Counted from the stretch's first letter, positions 54,790-64,000 are shown. The stretch: 64,000 nt of DNA from Leptolyngbya sp. NIES-2104 (GCF_001485215.1 NZ_BBWW01000001.1:2356001-2420000); one strand, 5' to 3'. Numbers and translations are program-made. The notes: generated by a model not told the origin, from the letters alone.

Positions 54790-55080
54790 CTATTTCACAA
54801 GAAGCATACTGTGTCGGCTCAGCGGTTTTACGATAAACACGGACGAAACGCGATCGTACTGGCGGGAATTGGCGCGATGAACTATCGGGCGTTCTTTTCG
54901 TTTAATGTGGTTGGGGGATTGATGTGGACGTTTGGATTGACGATACTGGGCTATTGACTTGGTGCGCTGATTCCAGACGTGGATCAATATCTTCTCTCGA
55001 TCGTGTTCGTGATCATTGTGGTTTCGCTCTTACCCTCGATTTTTCACATCTACCAGGAACATAAATCTAACCAACCTTGA
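54790..55080 (+). pseudogene. Broken second DedA-family gene (C-terminal remnant)
   Basis: Translation in one frame gives QRFYDKHGRNAIVLA joined directly to GIGAMNYRAFFSFNVV, then LGY, a TGA stop at 54955-54957, and on to PDVDQYLLSIVFVIIVV before the end. In intact relatives a stretch of about 14 residues with the RF.P..R motif stands between IVLA and AGIGAMNYRAFF, so this copy has lost it and also gained a stop. It differs clearly from the neighbour at 54077. The ABC exporter's TTG start overlaps its final stop. Confidence 0.85.
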
Positions 55081-56801
55081 AACAGCGTTCTAACTACTGG
55101 CAGCTTGTCCCCTATATTCGTCCCCAATGGCGCACGATCGTTTATGCGTTGATGTGTGCGATCGTGTTTGCAGTGACATGGCCCGTTCTCGCATTTTTTG
55201 CCCAGAAAATGGCACTCTTCATTGGTGAAGGGCGAATTGCAGCGATCGCAGAAACGGCAGTCTATGTGATTCTGATTTGGGGCGCACAGAAGTTTGCACA
55301 GTACGGACAAGAAACGCTGATTGCAAAGGCGGCATTATCGATCGCGATGGAATTGAGAAATCGAACATTCGCGCATATTCAGCGATTGAGTTTGGCGTAT
55401 TTTGAAACGGTGCAAACCGGGGATTTGTCGTATCGCCTGACGGAAGATGTCGATCGTATCGGTGAAGTCGTTCAAAAGCTGTTTAGTCAGTTTGTGCCGA
55501 ATGTGCTGAAACTGCTGGCGACATTGGGCACGATGCTTTACTTTAACTGGCAGTTGACGTTGGCGACGTTTATTGTGGCTCCGCTGTTGGCATTTTTGAC
55601 CGCTTGGTTTGGCGAGAAGATGCGAAAGCTGTCTTATCGGAGTCAGAGCCGGATTTCGGATTTGTCAGCGATGTTGATTGAAATGTTGAGCGGCGTGAGA
55701 TTGGTGCGGGCGTTTGCGGCGGAAGAGTATGCGATCGAGCAGTTTAGCCGGGGATCAGAGCGCAATCGTCAAGCAAGATACGCCACAGAACGCCTCAGAG
55801 CAATTCAGTACCCGGTTCAAGGCTTCTTAGATGCGATCGGGATTGTTATTCTTTTACTGGTTGGAACTTGGCAGATTTCCCAAGGTAATTTAACTCCAGA
55901 TGCCTTTGTTGGGTTTGTAGCAGCCGTGGCGATGTTGTTTGAGCCGATTAGTACGGTGACGCTGAACTATAACGAGTTCAAGCAGGGAGAAGCGTCGGTC
56001 GATCGCGTGTTTGAACTGTTGCAGATTCGACCGTCGATCGCAGAAAGTTCCGATGCTCAAGAGTTATCGCCTGTTGTTGGCAGAATCGAATTTGAAAATG
56101 TCAGTTTCGCGTACCGTCCCGATCGCCCGGTTCTACAAGATTTGAATTTACGAGTTTTGCCGGGTGAAATGGTCGCGTTAGTGGGCGCATCGGGAGCCGG
56201 AAAAACAACGTTAGTGAATCTGATTCCGCGATTTTATGACCCGCAGCAAGGCAATATTTGGATTGATGGCACGAATATTCGCGATGTGACGTTGAAAAGT
56301 TTGCGGCATCAGATCGGGATTGTGCCACAGGAAACAACGTTATTTACGGGCACGATCGCGCAAAATATCGCGTTTGGACAACTCGATTTCGATCTCAAAG
56401 CAGTGCAAGCAGCGGCGAAGATTGCAAACGCGCATCAGTTTATTAGTCAGTTTCCCGATGGCTATGAGACTTGGGTCGGGGAACGGGGTGTGAATTTATC
56501 GGGGGGACAGCGGCAGAGATTAGCGATCGCTCGTGCAGTCCTATTAAATCCGAGAATTCTGATTCTCGATGAGGCGACTTCTGCACTAGATTCAGAATCA
56601 GAAGCTTTGGTGCAAGAGGCTTTGGAGCGGATTATGCAAGGCAGAACGGTGTTTATTATCGCGCATCGGTTGGCGACAGTGAGACGAGTCGATCGTATTC
56701 TGGTGATGGAGAAAGGGCGCGTGGTGGAAGCGGGGACGCATCAGGAATTGATCGCTGAGGGCGGGCGGTATGCCCGATTTTATGCCCAGCAATTTAGTTG
56801 A
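55077..56801 (+). CDS. ABC exporter, fused permease-ATPase
   Basis: 574 residues: six membrane helices in the ABC-transmembrane domain (about 15-310) and the nucleotide-binding domain (about 335-574) with Walker A GASGAGKTTLV, signature LSGGQRQRLAIARA and Walker B ILILDEATSALD. The MsbA/lipid-A-like exporter type acts as a dimer. Start is TTG (LKQRSNYWQLVPYIRPQWR), which matches the usual N-terminus. The substrate is unknown. Confidence 0.9.
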   Translation: MKQRSNYWQLVPYIRPQWRTIVYALMCAIVFAVTWPVLAFFAQKMALFIGEGRIAAIAETAVYVILIWGAQKFAQYGQETLIAKAALSIAMELRNRTFAHIQRLSLAYFETVQTGDLSYRLTEDVDRIGEVVQKLFSQFVPNVLKLLATLGTMLYFNWQLTLATFIVAPLLAFLTAWFGEKMRKLSYRSQSRISDLSAMLIEMLSGVRLVRAFAAEEYAIEQFSRGSERNRQARYATERLRAIQYPVQGFLDAIGIVILLLVGTWQISQGNLTPDAFVGFVAAVAMLFEPISTVTLNYNEFKQGEASVDRVFELLQIRPSIAESSDAQELSPVVGRIEFENVSFAYRPDRPVLQDLNLRVLPGEMVALVGASGAGKTTLVNLIPRFYDPQQGNIWIDGTNIRDVTLKSLRHQIGIVPQETTLFTGTIAQNIAFGQLDFDLKAVQAAAKIANAHQFISQFPDGYETWVGERGVNLSGGQRQRLAIARAVLLNPRILILDEATSALDSESEALVQEALERIMQGRTVFIIAHRLATVRRVDRILVMEKGRVVEAGTHQELIAEGGRYARFYAQQFS

Positions 56802-57076
56802 AGTCGCAGAAGTCTAGATGTGGCTGCAAAGATAGGCGACCCATCTATTTTCTAATGTGAGTTCGATGAATGCTCTCGCTCCGTTGCCGACCGTCCCGGA
56901 ATAGTACGTGAACGCAGAGCCTTCCCACATCGTTAAAACATCTTCTTAAAAATATCTGGCACAAAGATATTTTTAAGGCTTTACACGCTAGTATAAAAAG
57001 CGCATAGGGCATCTTTCGCTCCATGTGTCACTAATCTGTAGATAGAAAACGCATAGTAGTCAAGGGAACCAACAGC
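56802..57076. other. Intergenic region before the dynamin-like gene
   Basis: 275 bp that holds the 13-bp inverted repeat at 56945-56977 and candidate promoter elements (TTTACA at 56980, TATAAA at 56992). The A+T content rises from about 56935 on. No gene is seen. Confidence 0.5.
56945..56977. promoter_or_regulatory. 13-bp perfect inverted repeat before the dynamin-like gene
   Basis: CTTAAAAATATCT (56945-56957) and AGATATTTTTAAG (56965-56977) are exact complements around a 7-base centre. It lies about 100 bp before the ATG, directly in front of a likely promoter. It could be an operator for a dimeric regulator or an attenuator hairpin. Confidence 0.6.
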
Positions 57077-59773
57077 ATGGAGGATTTCAAGAGAGTGGAT
57101 ATCCAGTGTGAAAATATTCTCGCTGGGCTTACTCAATTGGAAGAGTATATTCAAGAGCCTATTGCAAATGAGGCACTAGAGTTAGGCAAGAATTCCGAAG
57201 CTACGAAAAATCAAGAATTACTTCAACGTATTAGGAGAAGCTTAATTCAGTATAAGAATCGCGGGAAAGATTTAGTATATGTGGGTTTTATGGGGCACTT
57301 CTCCACAGGTAAATCCAGTACTATTAACTCGCTACTAAATCTTGGCAAGGATTCTAAAACTTATCGCACAGTAGGGCTTAATCCTGTGGACAAGGACATA
57401 ACCTTGATTACCCATGAGGATAACAACGACTCGATCTTTAAGGTCACGCGAGAAGGGCTAGTTTCTATCAGATCAAACTTTATTAATCACGACTTTCTGA
57501 CTAATATAGTTTTAGCAGATACTCCTGGAACTGGTGATCCGCAGGATTTTCAGGAGATCGCTAAAGATTTTCTTCCTATATGCGACTTGATTTTATATTT
57601 CTTCTCTGCTGCTAGTCCGCTTGATCAAGCAGATGTTGCTTTACTGAGAGAGAAGCATTCTCAGTTAGAATTTGTTCCTATGAGATTTGTTGTTACGAGA
57701 ACTGATGAATTTCGTAAAGATGAATTTTCAAAATTGATCGCTGATAATTTCGATCATTTGAAAGCTGCTAGCTTTAAAGGCTCCCTCTCACAAAGAATTA
57801 ATCAAGTTCTCAACACTGCCTTGACCTCTGATACAGATGAAATAATGTTCATTGATAACAAGTCTAAAATTAGACTTGAGGATCTGAAGGACTATATTCT
57901 TCAATTTTCAGACATAGCAAATGTGGATGTGAAAATGCAAATTCACAGCCATAAAGTGGAGTATTTTCGCTCCAGTGCAGAAGTGATACAAAATTTCTTC
58001 TGTGATTTCATTTCTAGAAAAATCAGAAATATTTCGATGGTTGTTCAGAGAGCACGAACAAATATTGACGATTTTCAGAATAGAATTCAGGTTACAAATA
58101 ATGAACTCACTGATTTTTGGAGTAAAAAGCTTACAAATGCTCGCAATGTGCATTCTAAAGTGCTTGAGAATACTTCTGCTTTTGAAAGTAGATTCTTTGA
58201 CATGAGCGAGTTTTGGATTACCGATGGAAATATCAAAGCATTCAGAAATCGCTTGAAAAGCGAGGCTCAGGATCGGTCCGACAACTTGATGAAAAATTTA
58301 AGGATTGAAAGCCTTTCTCGACTTGAGTCAGAGTTTTACAGAAGAATGAGCGAGGTTGATAGTAGATCTTTAAGTAGTGAGAGAATCTACAATATCTTAA
58401 AAATTCCATATCTTCGCAGTTCGTCTGAAGTATCTAGCGAAGGAAAGCTTGAGTCAAGCGATCTTCTCCCATCTGATGTCACTTTCACAGATGCTAAAGA
58501 AAGTATTCAAAGAATTTATGAGTTTTTTGTTCAGCATTATAGTGACCTGAATGACTGTATAGAGAAACTTTACACTCACCTAACTTCTCGAACACTCATC
58601 AAGGAATGCGAAAATATATTAATTGAAGTAACTCAGAGTTTGTCAAGCGATATGGATGCTTTCTTCGACAGTGTGAAACTTTATCGCAGTGCTGTTTTTT
58701 CATTGCAAGCAAAAGATTTGATTGCAAAATTGGGTCTTGGTCAAAGAATGGATGATCTGGAAGCTCAAGATCTTACTGAAGAAGAGAAAGAGCGAAGCAA
58801 GAGGAATGCACAAGATTATATATTTCCTGGCAAAGATACACTCTTCAGTGAGCATTCATCTCAACTTAGCTCAATCCAGAGGGACTTGGGTGAATTGCGT
58901 CAGCAACTCAGGGAAGATGTCACTAGAAGACTCAATGCAAGTAAGGATATTAATTACTATGGCGGTACAAGCTCAACTGACAGATTGAGAGAATTAGCTG
59001 CTGAACTAGAAAGAGAAGTAGAGGAAGATATTAACAATAATCTCATTCCAGAAATTAATTCAAAAATTCAACAACAAATTAATCAATCCGTACTTCTTTG
59101 GAAACAAGAGATAAAGAAATTAAAAGAAGAAAGAGTAAAAAAGTTTTTTTACGCCATTCTGATAGGCGTTTCTATTACACTAACACTTTACATTTTATAC
59201 ATTTATTTTATTGACAAAAATATGCCTAGCAACTTGTTTGCAACAATTGTAGTAGGAATACTAGTTAATTTTGCGTCAGGTCTTTTAACCTTTCTCATAG
59301 CAAGAATAATAGATAAATTTCAGTTTCCTGTAAGTGTTGAAAAGAAAGAGAGGGAGATTGTAAGCTCCTTACAGCAGAAGTGCATTGACGTTATAAAAAG
59401 CGATATACAGGGCTTCAAGGGTAAATCTTTTGATGAGTACCGCTTCCCACAACTAATGCAAGCGTTTTGGGAAGAACTACTCCTAGATCAACCTCTCAAT
59501 TACTGGGCTGAGACAAACTCTAACATCTTCGATGTATTAAGGGTTGTATCTCAAAAATACTCAAGATTTAGACAGAACTATTTTTCAGTGTCCAAAAGTG
59601 TGACTGGATTTGTAGCAGAGTATTTCGCCAATCCTAGGAGTAATTTGGATAAGTTAGAAGAGGTAACATCCAATCTAAAGCAAACGTCTATAGAGCCATC
59701 ATTCGCTCTATTAAGTGACACAGAGAGTGCTTTGAAAACTGTCAAATCAAAGATTCAAGCAATCAGACTTTAG
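57077..59773 (+). CDS. Dynamin-like large GTPase with two membrane helices
   Basis: 898 residues. GTPase motifs: P-loop GHFSTGKS (73-80), candidate switch Thr near 109, DTPG (148-151), TRTD (207-210). A long helical region follows (about 280-690) with coiled-coil character, then two membrane helices (about 692-712 and 720-742) and a C-terminal helical region. The plan fits bacterial dynamin-like proteins that insert into or remodel membranes. Codon use is A+T-rich with almost no HIP1 sites, unlike its neighbours, so transfer is likely. Possible roles are membrane repair or phage defence, neither proven. Confidence 0.83.
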   Translation: MEDFKRVDIQCENILAGLTQLEEYIQEPIANEALELGKNSEATKNQELLQRIRRSLIQYKNRGKDLVYVGFMGHFSTGKSSTINSLLNLGKDSKTYRTVGLNPVDKDITLITHEDNNDSIFKVTREGLVSIRSNFINHDFLTNIVLADTPGTGDPQDFQEIAKDFLPICDLILYFFSAASPLDQADVALLREKHSQLEFVPMRFVVTRTDEFRKDEFSKLIADNFDHLKAASFKGSLSQRINQVLNTALTSDTDEIMFIDNKSKIRLEDLKDYILQFSDIANVDVKMQIHSHKVEYFRSSAEVIQNFFCDFISRKIRNISMVVQRARTNIDDFQNRIQVTNNELTDFWSKKLTNARNVHSKVLENTSAFESRFFDMSEFWITDGNIKAFRNRLKSEAQDRSDNLMKNLRIESLSRLESEFYRRMSEVDSRSLSSERIYNILKIPYLRSSSEVSSEGKLESSDLLPSDVTFTDAKESIQRIYEFFVQHYSDLNDCIEKLYTHLTSRTLIKECENILIEVTQSLSSDMDAFFDSVKLYRSAVFSLQAKDLIAKLGLGQRMDDLEAQDLTEEEKERSKRNAQDYIFPGKDTLFSEHSSQLSSIQRDLGELRQQLREDVTRRLNASKDINYYGGTSSTDRLRELAAELEREVEEDINNNLIPEINSKIQQQINQSVLLWKQEIKKLKEERVKKFFYAILIGVSITLTLYILYIYFIDKNMPSNLFATIVVGILVNFASGLLTFLIARIIDKFQFPVSVEKKEREIVSSLQQKCIDVIKSDIQGFKGKSFDEYRFPQLMQAFWEELLLDQPLNYWAETNSNIFDVLRVVSQKYSRFRQNYFSVSKSVTGFVAEYFANPRSNLDKLEEVTSNLKQTSIEPSFALLSDTESALKTVKSKIQAIRL

Positions 59774-59783
59774 TAGAGCCAAG

Positions 59784-61057
59784 CTTAAGGGGTGACAACG
59801 AAGCTAGAGAGCAGACTGAATCAGGGAAATGGCGTTGAGACCTCGCTGAAAGAAAAGGCGTTTTTGCGGCTTGAGTGCCATCAGTTGACCTGCCAAGGTT
59901 GACCACAAATTCAAGGGTTCAATCCATAACTTGCCATACAAGCCAATCCAGAAAGCACTGTGACGCTTTGTTGTCCGCTTTGGCTCAGTCACACGAGCGA
60001 CGTAACGCTGCACTTGTTTTTTGCGAATGCGCCGCCCTTGTAGGGTCGAGATCGAGTAGGCAATGGCAATCAGGACCAGCAGGGCAGTAAAACGCCCGAA
60101 ATCGGCATGACAATCTTCGAGGTGATAGCCGCCGGATTTGTAGTCTTTGAACAGGGGTTCAATCGAGAAGCGAGTGGCATAAGCGTTGAGCGTTTGTTCG
60201 GCATCGACGAGATTAGTCAGAAGATACCAAGCATCCGAACTCGATTGACGGTAGGCACGCTTTTGGCGCAAGACTAAATTGTGCTTGCCGAACCCGCGAT
60301 TTTGCGTCACTTGAATTTGCAGATATTGCTCGGTGATTCCGGGCGTTTGCGGCAAGTCATCAAGGCGCGTAAACCTGCTGCTGTCGTCTGGTTTGACGGT
60401 CGTACTCTTCGGTAAACGGAACACGAATTTGACTCGCTTTTCTACACACCAAGCCGCCAGTTCAATGCTGTGAAACTCACGGTCTCCGAGCAGAATGAAG
60501 CGATGCTTTTTCAACAGATGAAACACAGGGCGTAACACTCTTCGTTGTTCAACAAGTGAACTCTGTCCTTGCTTGTTCAGCCACATCCAGTGCAATGGAA
60601 TCGCTCGCTTATTGTACACAAGACTCACCATGATCAAGTTATGGTCTTGCCATTGGGTACGGTCAATCACCAGATGAAGTGGTTTGCTCCGGGGATGATG
60701 TCGCTTGACCCACTGCTTGACAATCGGAAACCAGATCGCTTGCGGAGTCAGTTGCGGCAAGCTCAAGAATCGTTGAATGTTTCGTCGTCTGCTCTCAAAT
60801 AGAATCGGTTGCGGAAATAGAGTGGCTAAGCGTTCAATCGTAATTCTGCGCTCTTTGTGCAACAGTTCGACCAAGATTTCTAGCGTCACAAATTGCGTCT
60901 GGGTTAATTGCGATTGTAAACAGGTTTGATAGAATGAGGGCAACATATTTTAGATCGATGAGGTGAAACAATTGGAATCACCTCATTTTTTCTGTCTCTC
61001 GATACTGCTATCCGGCATCTTCTCTACGGTTCAGCTGCGTTGTCACCCCCTAAGAGA
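59784..61057 (-). mobile_element. Complete IS4-family insertion sequence, 1274 bp
   Basis: The terminal inverted repeats begin CTTAAGGGGTGACAACG and CTTAGGGGGTGACAACG (16 of 17 identical, extending to about 22 bases). The 9-bp direct repeat AGAGCCAAG flanks it at 59775-59783 and 61058-61066. One intact transposase gene lies inside. Length and target duplication are typical of the IS4 family. It inserted 10 bp after the dynamin-like gene stop. Confidence 0.93.
59804..60946 (-). CDS. IS4-family transposase
   Basis: 380 residues, a DDE transposase with the catalytic triad in LVIDRTQW (first Asp), LLGDREFHS (second Asp) and YATRFSIEPLFKDYKSGGYH (Glu in the Y-x2-R-x3-E-x6-K motif). No frameshift is present, so it should be active. 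It is contained in the insertion sequence. Confidence 0.93.
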   Translation of the reverse strand: MLPSFYQTCLQSQLTQTQFVTLEILVELLHKERRITIERLATLFPQPILFESRRRNIQRFLSLPQLTPQAIWFPIVKQWVKRHHPRSKPLHLVIDRTQWQDHNLIMVSLVYNKRAIPLHWMWLNKQGQSSLVEQRRVLRPVFHLLKKHRFILLGDREFHSIELAAWCVEKRVKFVFRLPKSTTVKPDDSSRFTRLDDLPQTPGITEQYLQIQVTQNRGFGKHNLVLRQKRAYRQSSSDAWYLLTNLVDAEQTLNAYATRFSIEPLFKDYKSGGYHLEDCHADFGRFTALLVLIAIAYSISTLQGRRIRKKQVQRYVARVTEPKRTTKRHSAFWIGLYGKLWIEPLNLWSTLAGQLMALKPQKRLFFQRGLNAISLIQSAL

Positions 61058-61066
61058 GCCAAGCCA

Positions 61067-61657
61067 TATAGTATTTTGAGGAGCTACATACTATCAGTCT
61101 ATTGCCCTGACTGAAGATGCTTACTGCTTCAAACTGAAATGTTTTTCAAGATCTGCGGAGGCTTCTAGTTAGTAAGCTTCCATCGTAGATCACATTTGAC
61201 CGCCCCGGAATGGAATTCTACCCATTAGGCAGAAGCCGGTCTAAGCTACGCTGTGAGCGGCTTCTAGAAATGGGTTGCACTGACTCCACAGCCAAGAAAG
61301 GATTCAGAATCTCGCTGATTTTAGATCATTTGATCCAAGACATTGAGAGCACCGGAACTTGGCGGGGCGACTGAGGTCACAACCAGGCGGAAACAGGCTG
61401 ATTCACCGAGCGAAATCGATTGCTAGAACCGTTCTGCTCATTGACTTTGCCAGACTTCTACCTAATGGATAGGACTGAAAGGCGCGGTTGACGAATTCAT
61501 GAGGGGTTAACTCTTCATTCCTAGAATCATTGCATGAAGACGGTTCCATCAATTCTCCTAAATTAATCTGAAGCGGCTGCTAGCAACTATCAAAATCGCC
61601 AAAGCGAGACGAATTCAGAGTAGAGGGGCAGACCCCATTTCAATTCGCCAATAGCAT
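61067..61657. other. Non-coding, repeat-bearing region
   Basis: No gene-like ORF. It holds an imperfect 14-bp inverted pair CCATTAGGCAGAAG (61222-61235) and CTTCTACCTAATGG (61455-61468), and a hairpin around GAAGCCG/CGGCTTC near 61232-61265. It looks like decayed mobile or cassette DNA. Confidence 0.45.
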
Positions 61658-61795
61658 TTTCCACTCCGGAGCTAATGGTGCGAAATCTCTCAAAGATTGC
61701 AAGCCTGTGATTCATGCTTTCTCAGCCTATTACGAGAGGCTTCGCACCATTAGCCCGGATTTTCAATCACGGACGAGACGGCATCGAAGTGGAAA
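61658..61795. repeat. Long palindromic repeat element, copy C
   Basis: Outer arms TTTCCACT (61658-61665) and AGTGGAAA (61788-61795) with core GGAGCTAATGGTGCGAA paired with TTCGCACCATTAGCCCGG. It is a shorter and more divergent relative of copies A (1578) and B (7464), lacking part of the left arm. Confidence 0.65.
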
Positions 61796-61817
61796 GACTC
61801 ATCGGACTCACATTGTA

Positions 61818-63284
61818 TCAAGCGCTCAGCACCCAGTCTACGAGCAATCGAACGCCGTAACCTGTTGCGCCTGCGCCATTGTAGCCATTCTCTTTATCTG
61901 TCCAAACCGGACCCGCGACATCTAAATGCGCCCAAGGCGTTTCTTTCACAAACTGTTTGAGAAATAACGAAGCAGAAATCGCGCCACCTGCACGCGCACC
62001 CGTATTCTTCATGTCTGCGATGCCTGATTTCATACTGTCAAAGTACTTCTCTTCCATTGGCATCCGCCACAGTTTTTCGCCACTTTGTTCACTCGCTTTC
62101 AGGAGTTGATTCGCTAGTTCATCATTGGGACTCCACAAGCCCGCAATGTTATCACCAAGGGCAATCACGCAAGCTCCAGTTAGGGTTGCTAGATCGACGA
62201 TCGCATCAACGCCCAATTTTTCGGTATAAACCAGCGCATCTGCCAGCGTTAACCGTCCTTCGGCATCGGTATTGTTAATCTCGATCGTTTTCCCGTTCGA
62301 GGCGGTGAGAATGTCGCCGGGGTGAATAGCGCGACCGCTGATCATGTTTTCGGTGACAGCGCTAATAAAATGCACTTCGACATCGGGTTTTAATTGCGCG
62401 ATCGCTTTTACCGCTCCAAAGGTTGCACCCGCGCCACCCATATCAGTTTTCATCATTTCGATGCCGCTTCCCGCACCTTTGATGTTTAAGCCACCGGAAT
62501 CGAATGTCAGACCTTTTCCGATGATGGCTAATTTTTTCCGAGGGGTTCCTTCGGGTTTGTAGGTGATGTGGATGAATTTAGGCGGGAGATCTGAAGCTTG
62601 AGCGACTCCTAAGAAGGCTCCCATTCCGAGCTTCTCACAGTCTTCTTTTTCGAGGATTTGAATGTCTAAACCGTATTCGTTCGCGATCGCTAATGCAGTC
62701 TCAGCCATCGTAATCGGAGTCACATAGTTCGCTGGAGCCGCGACTAATTCCCGCGCAAGAAACACCCCCGAACAGATTTGACGTGCTCTTTCAATCGCAG
62801 CCTCTTGACCTGCTAAACCGAGAAGTTCGATCGATTCAACTTTCGCACTGTCATCGGGTTCTGACTTAAAGCGCAGATCTTTGTAGAGCGATAATTCGAT
62901 GCCTTCGACGATCGCTTGAGTCGTTATGGCTGAATCATCGTTGTAGAGTGGAAAGCTCAATCCTACTGACTTGCAGCGATCGCGTTTGGCTAATTTTGCT
63001 GCTGCTGCACTCGATCGACGGAGTGTTTCTAGATTGAACGCATCAGGCTTACCGAGTCCCACGAGTAAGAGTTTCCGAATGGGGCTACCTGCAATTCGCG
63101 TCGAGGCTGTGCTGCCTGATTTACCTTTGAATTCGACATCCGCGATGAGTTCGGAGATTGCACCGGATAGTTTTTGATCCAAGGCAGCGACATCGCCGGA
63201 TAAATCTGCACCTTCAAAGAGTGCGATCGCTAAACCATCGCCTGACCATTCCAGTAGTGAAGTTCCCGTGACTGTTAAATTCAT
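61818..63284 (-). CDS. pepA: Leucyl aminopeptidase (M17)
   Basis: 488 residues. The metal-binding and active-site signature [14 protein letters not shown] (about residue 338), [14 protein letters not shown] and MKTDMGGAG are those of M17 enzymes. The N-terminal macro-like domain covers about 1-160. It hydrolyses N-terminal residues from peptides in the cytosol as a hexamer with two metal ions. Confidence 0.95.
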   Translation of the reverse strand: MNLTVTGTSLLEWSGDGLAIALFEGADLSGDVAALDQKLSGAISELIADVEFKGKSGSTASTRIAGSPIRKLLLVGLGKPDAFNLETLRRSSAAAAKLAKRDRCKSVGLSFPLYNDDSAITTQAIVEGIELSLYKDLRFKSEPDDSAKVESIELLGLAGQEAAIERARQICSGVFLARELVAAPANYVTPITMAETALAIANEYGLDIQILEKEDCEKLGMGAFLGVAQASDLPPKFIHITYKPEGTPRKKLAIIGKGLTFDSGGLNIKGAGSGIEMMKTDMGGAGATFGAVKAIAQLKPDVEVHFISAVTENMISGRAIHPGDILTASNGKTIEINNTDAEGRLTLADALVYTEKLGVDAIVDLATLTGACVIALGDNIAGLWSPNDELANQLLKASEQSGEKLWRMPMEEKYFDSMKSGIADMKNTGARAGGAISASLFLKQFVKETPWAHLDVAGPVWTDKENGYNGAGATGYGVRLLVDWVLSA

Positions 63285-63466
63285 TCCAATCTTGCCCTTT
63301 GCGTGGGTTCTAACGTCTGATTTCCAGTATCGATCAAAATGCCGGAAACCGTAGATCGATGTCTGATTTGAGACTGAGATTCTATTTATGCCTCAGAATT
63401 ATTAAAACTCTGCTATAACTGCTTACAGTTTGCGACAAATTGCCCCTTTGTTCTGGACGTTTCTCC

Positions 63467-64000
63467 ATGCGAAAGCCCCTGTTTAAAGAACGGAAATTTT
63501 GGTTGATCCTCGCCTCTGGAGCCGGAGCGATCGGATTAATTGCGGGTGCATTATTGCCGATCGAGAAACTCAGACAAGTTTCAGAAATGCCATCGGGTGT
63601 AGTGAGTTCAATCCAATCGCTCAATTCCCCTCAGCCGAGTGGCATTGGGACACCTAGCACTGTGATTAGTCCACTGGTGACAAAATCCGCCAACGAACGC
63701 GGAGCCGCACTCAAACAGGTGACGCAAAGTGCAAGTTCGACATTGGAGCGCGATCGTGCTCGTTATTTGTTAGCGGTTGATCTAATTTCTCAGAATCAAG
63801 GCGAAAAAGCATTAGAACAACTCAAAGATTTAGAGAAAAGCTATCCAGTCTTAGCAGCACAGATTGGAGTAAAACGCGCTCAAGCCTATGAGGTGTCAGG
63901 AAAGCAGAAGGAAGCCGCGCAGACTTTACAAGAAGTTGTGAAACAGTTGCCGAAAGAACCTGCGACGGCTGAAGCACTCTTTACTTTAGGAAAAAAAGAT
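63467..64000 (+). CDS. Probable lytic transglycosylase, N-terminal part (3' truncated)
   Basis: 178 residues are visible and the frame runs off the right edge. A membrane anchor (about 11-30, WLILASGAGAIGLIAGALLP) is followed by a linker and helical TPR-like repeats (SSTLERDRARYLLAVDLISQ and on). The layout matches the N-terminus of soluble lytic transglycosylase family proteins of cyanobacteria, whose SLT domain would lie beyond the window. The assignment is inference, since the catalytic domain is not seen. Confidence 0.6.
   Translation, partial: MRKPLFKERKFWLILASGAGAIGLIAGALLPIEKLRQVSEMPSGVVSSIQSLNSPQPSGIGTPSTVISPLVTKSANERGAALKQVTQSASSTLERDRARYLLAVDLISQNQGEKALEQLKDLEKSYPVLAAQIGVKRAQAYEVSGKQKEAAQTLQEVVKQLPKEPATAEALFTLGKKD

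Overview
This window is cyanobacterial chromosome. The HIP1 octamer (GCGATCGC) and its core recur throughout. Several genes are cyanobacteria-typical: the carboxysome shell protein CcmP, DUF3110 and DUF3386 proteins, an efp-accB pair, a lumenal CYP38/TLP-type cyclophilin, a devBCA exporter and a single-copy lepA. G+C looks mid-range. The gene set would suit a Leptolyngbya-like filamentous cyanobacterium, but the genus is inference. No phage, CRISPR array or rRNA operon is visible.

Layout. 1-7.5 kb: the 3' part of a hybrid histidine kinase, a ccmP-pentapeptide pair on the minus strand, then two glycosyltransferases and recJ. 7.7-13.1 kb: a small unknown gene, a polyamine-type permease pair (potB-potC without potA or potD), and a convergent devB-devC-devA efflux operon. 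13.2-20.6 kb: small unknown genes, a PuuE-type deacetylase, tRNA-Ile(CAU), a CorC/HlyC membrane protein, accB, efp and a lumenal peptidyl-prolyl isomerase. 20.6-27.7 kb: a restriction-like nuclease domain protein, a DUF3445 protein, a Uma2 protein, ilvA, ppa, a metallo-beta-lactamase-fold hydrolase and a pentapeptide protein. 27.7-37.5 kb: a D-Ala-D-Ala carboxypeptidase, a lone ABC ATPase, a ParE-type toxin-antitoxin pair, a GH57 glucan enzyme, NifU-like and DUF3386 proteins, a possible M15-type peptidase, Uma2, a GAF histidine kinase and an orphan antitoxin. 37.8-46.5 kb: lepA, the UDP-sugar pair uxs-ugd, an acyltransferase, tRNA-Glu and clpB.

46.6-48.5 kb is an accessory patch. It holds a GNAT acetyltransferase gene that ends in a convincing integron attC site, preceded by degenerate repeats and followed by a DUF433/DUF5615 toxin-antitoxin pair. 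48.6-56.8 kb returns to housekeeping genes (yqeY, prs, a LapA-like protein, an HTH protein, tRNA-Arg, DedA and an ABC exporter) and includes a broken second DedA gene. 57-61.8 kb is a second accessory patch. It has an A+T-rich, HIP1-poor dynamin-like GTPase gene with a perfect 13-bp inverted repeat in front, a complete IS4-family element with a 9-bp target duplication just behind its stop codon, and about 750 bp of non-coding repeat-rich DNA. The window closes with pepA and the start of a probable lytic transglycosylase.

Three related long palindromic elements of about 140-165 bp (near 1.6, 7.5 and 61.7 kb) look like a MITE-type family. The most unusual items are the integron-type cassette in a cyanobacterial context, the solitary dynamin-like GTPase, the unexplained structured intergenic stretch after ppa, and the palindromic repeat family.
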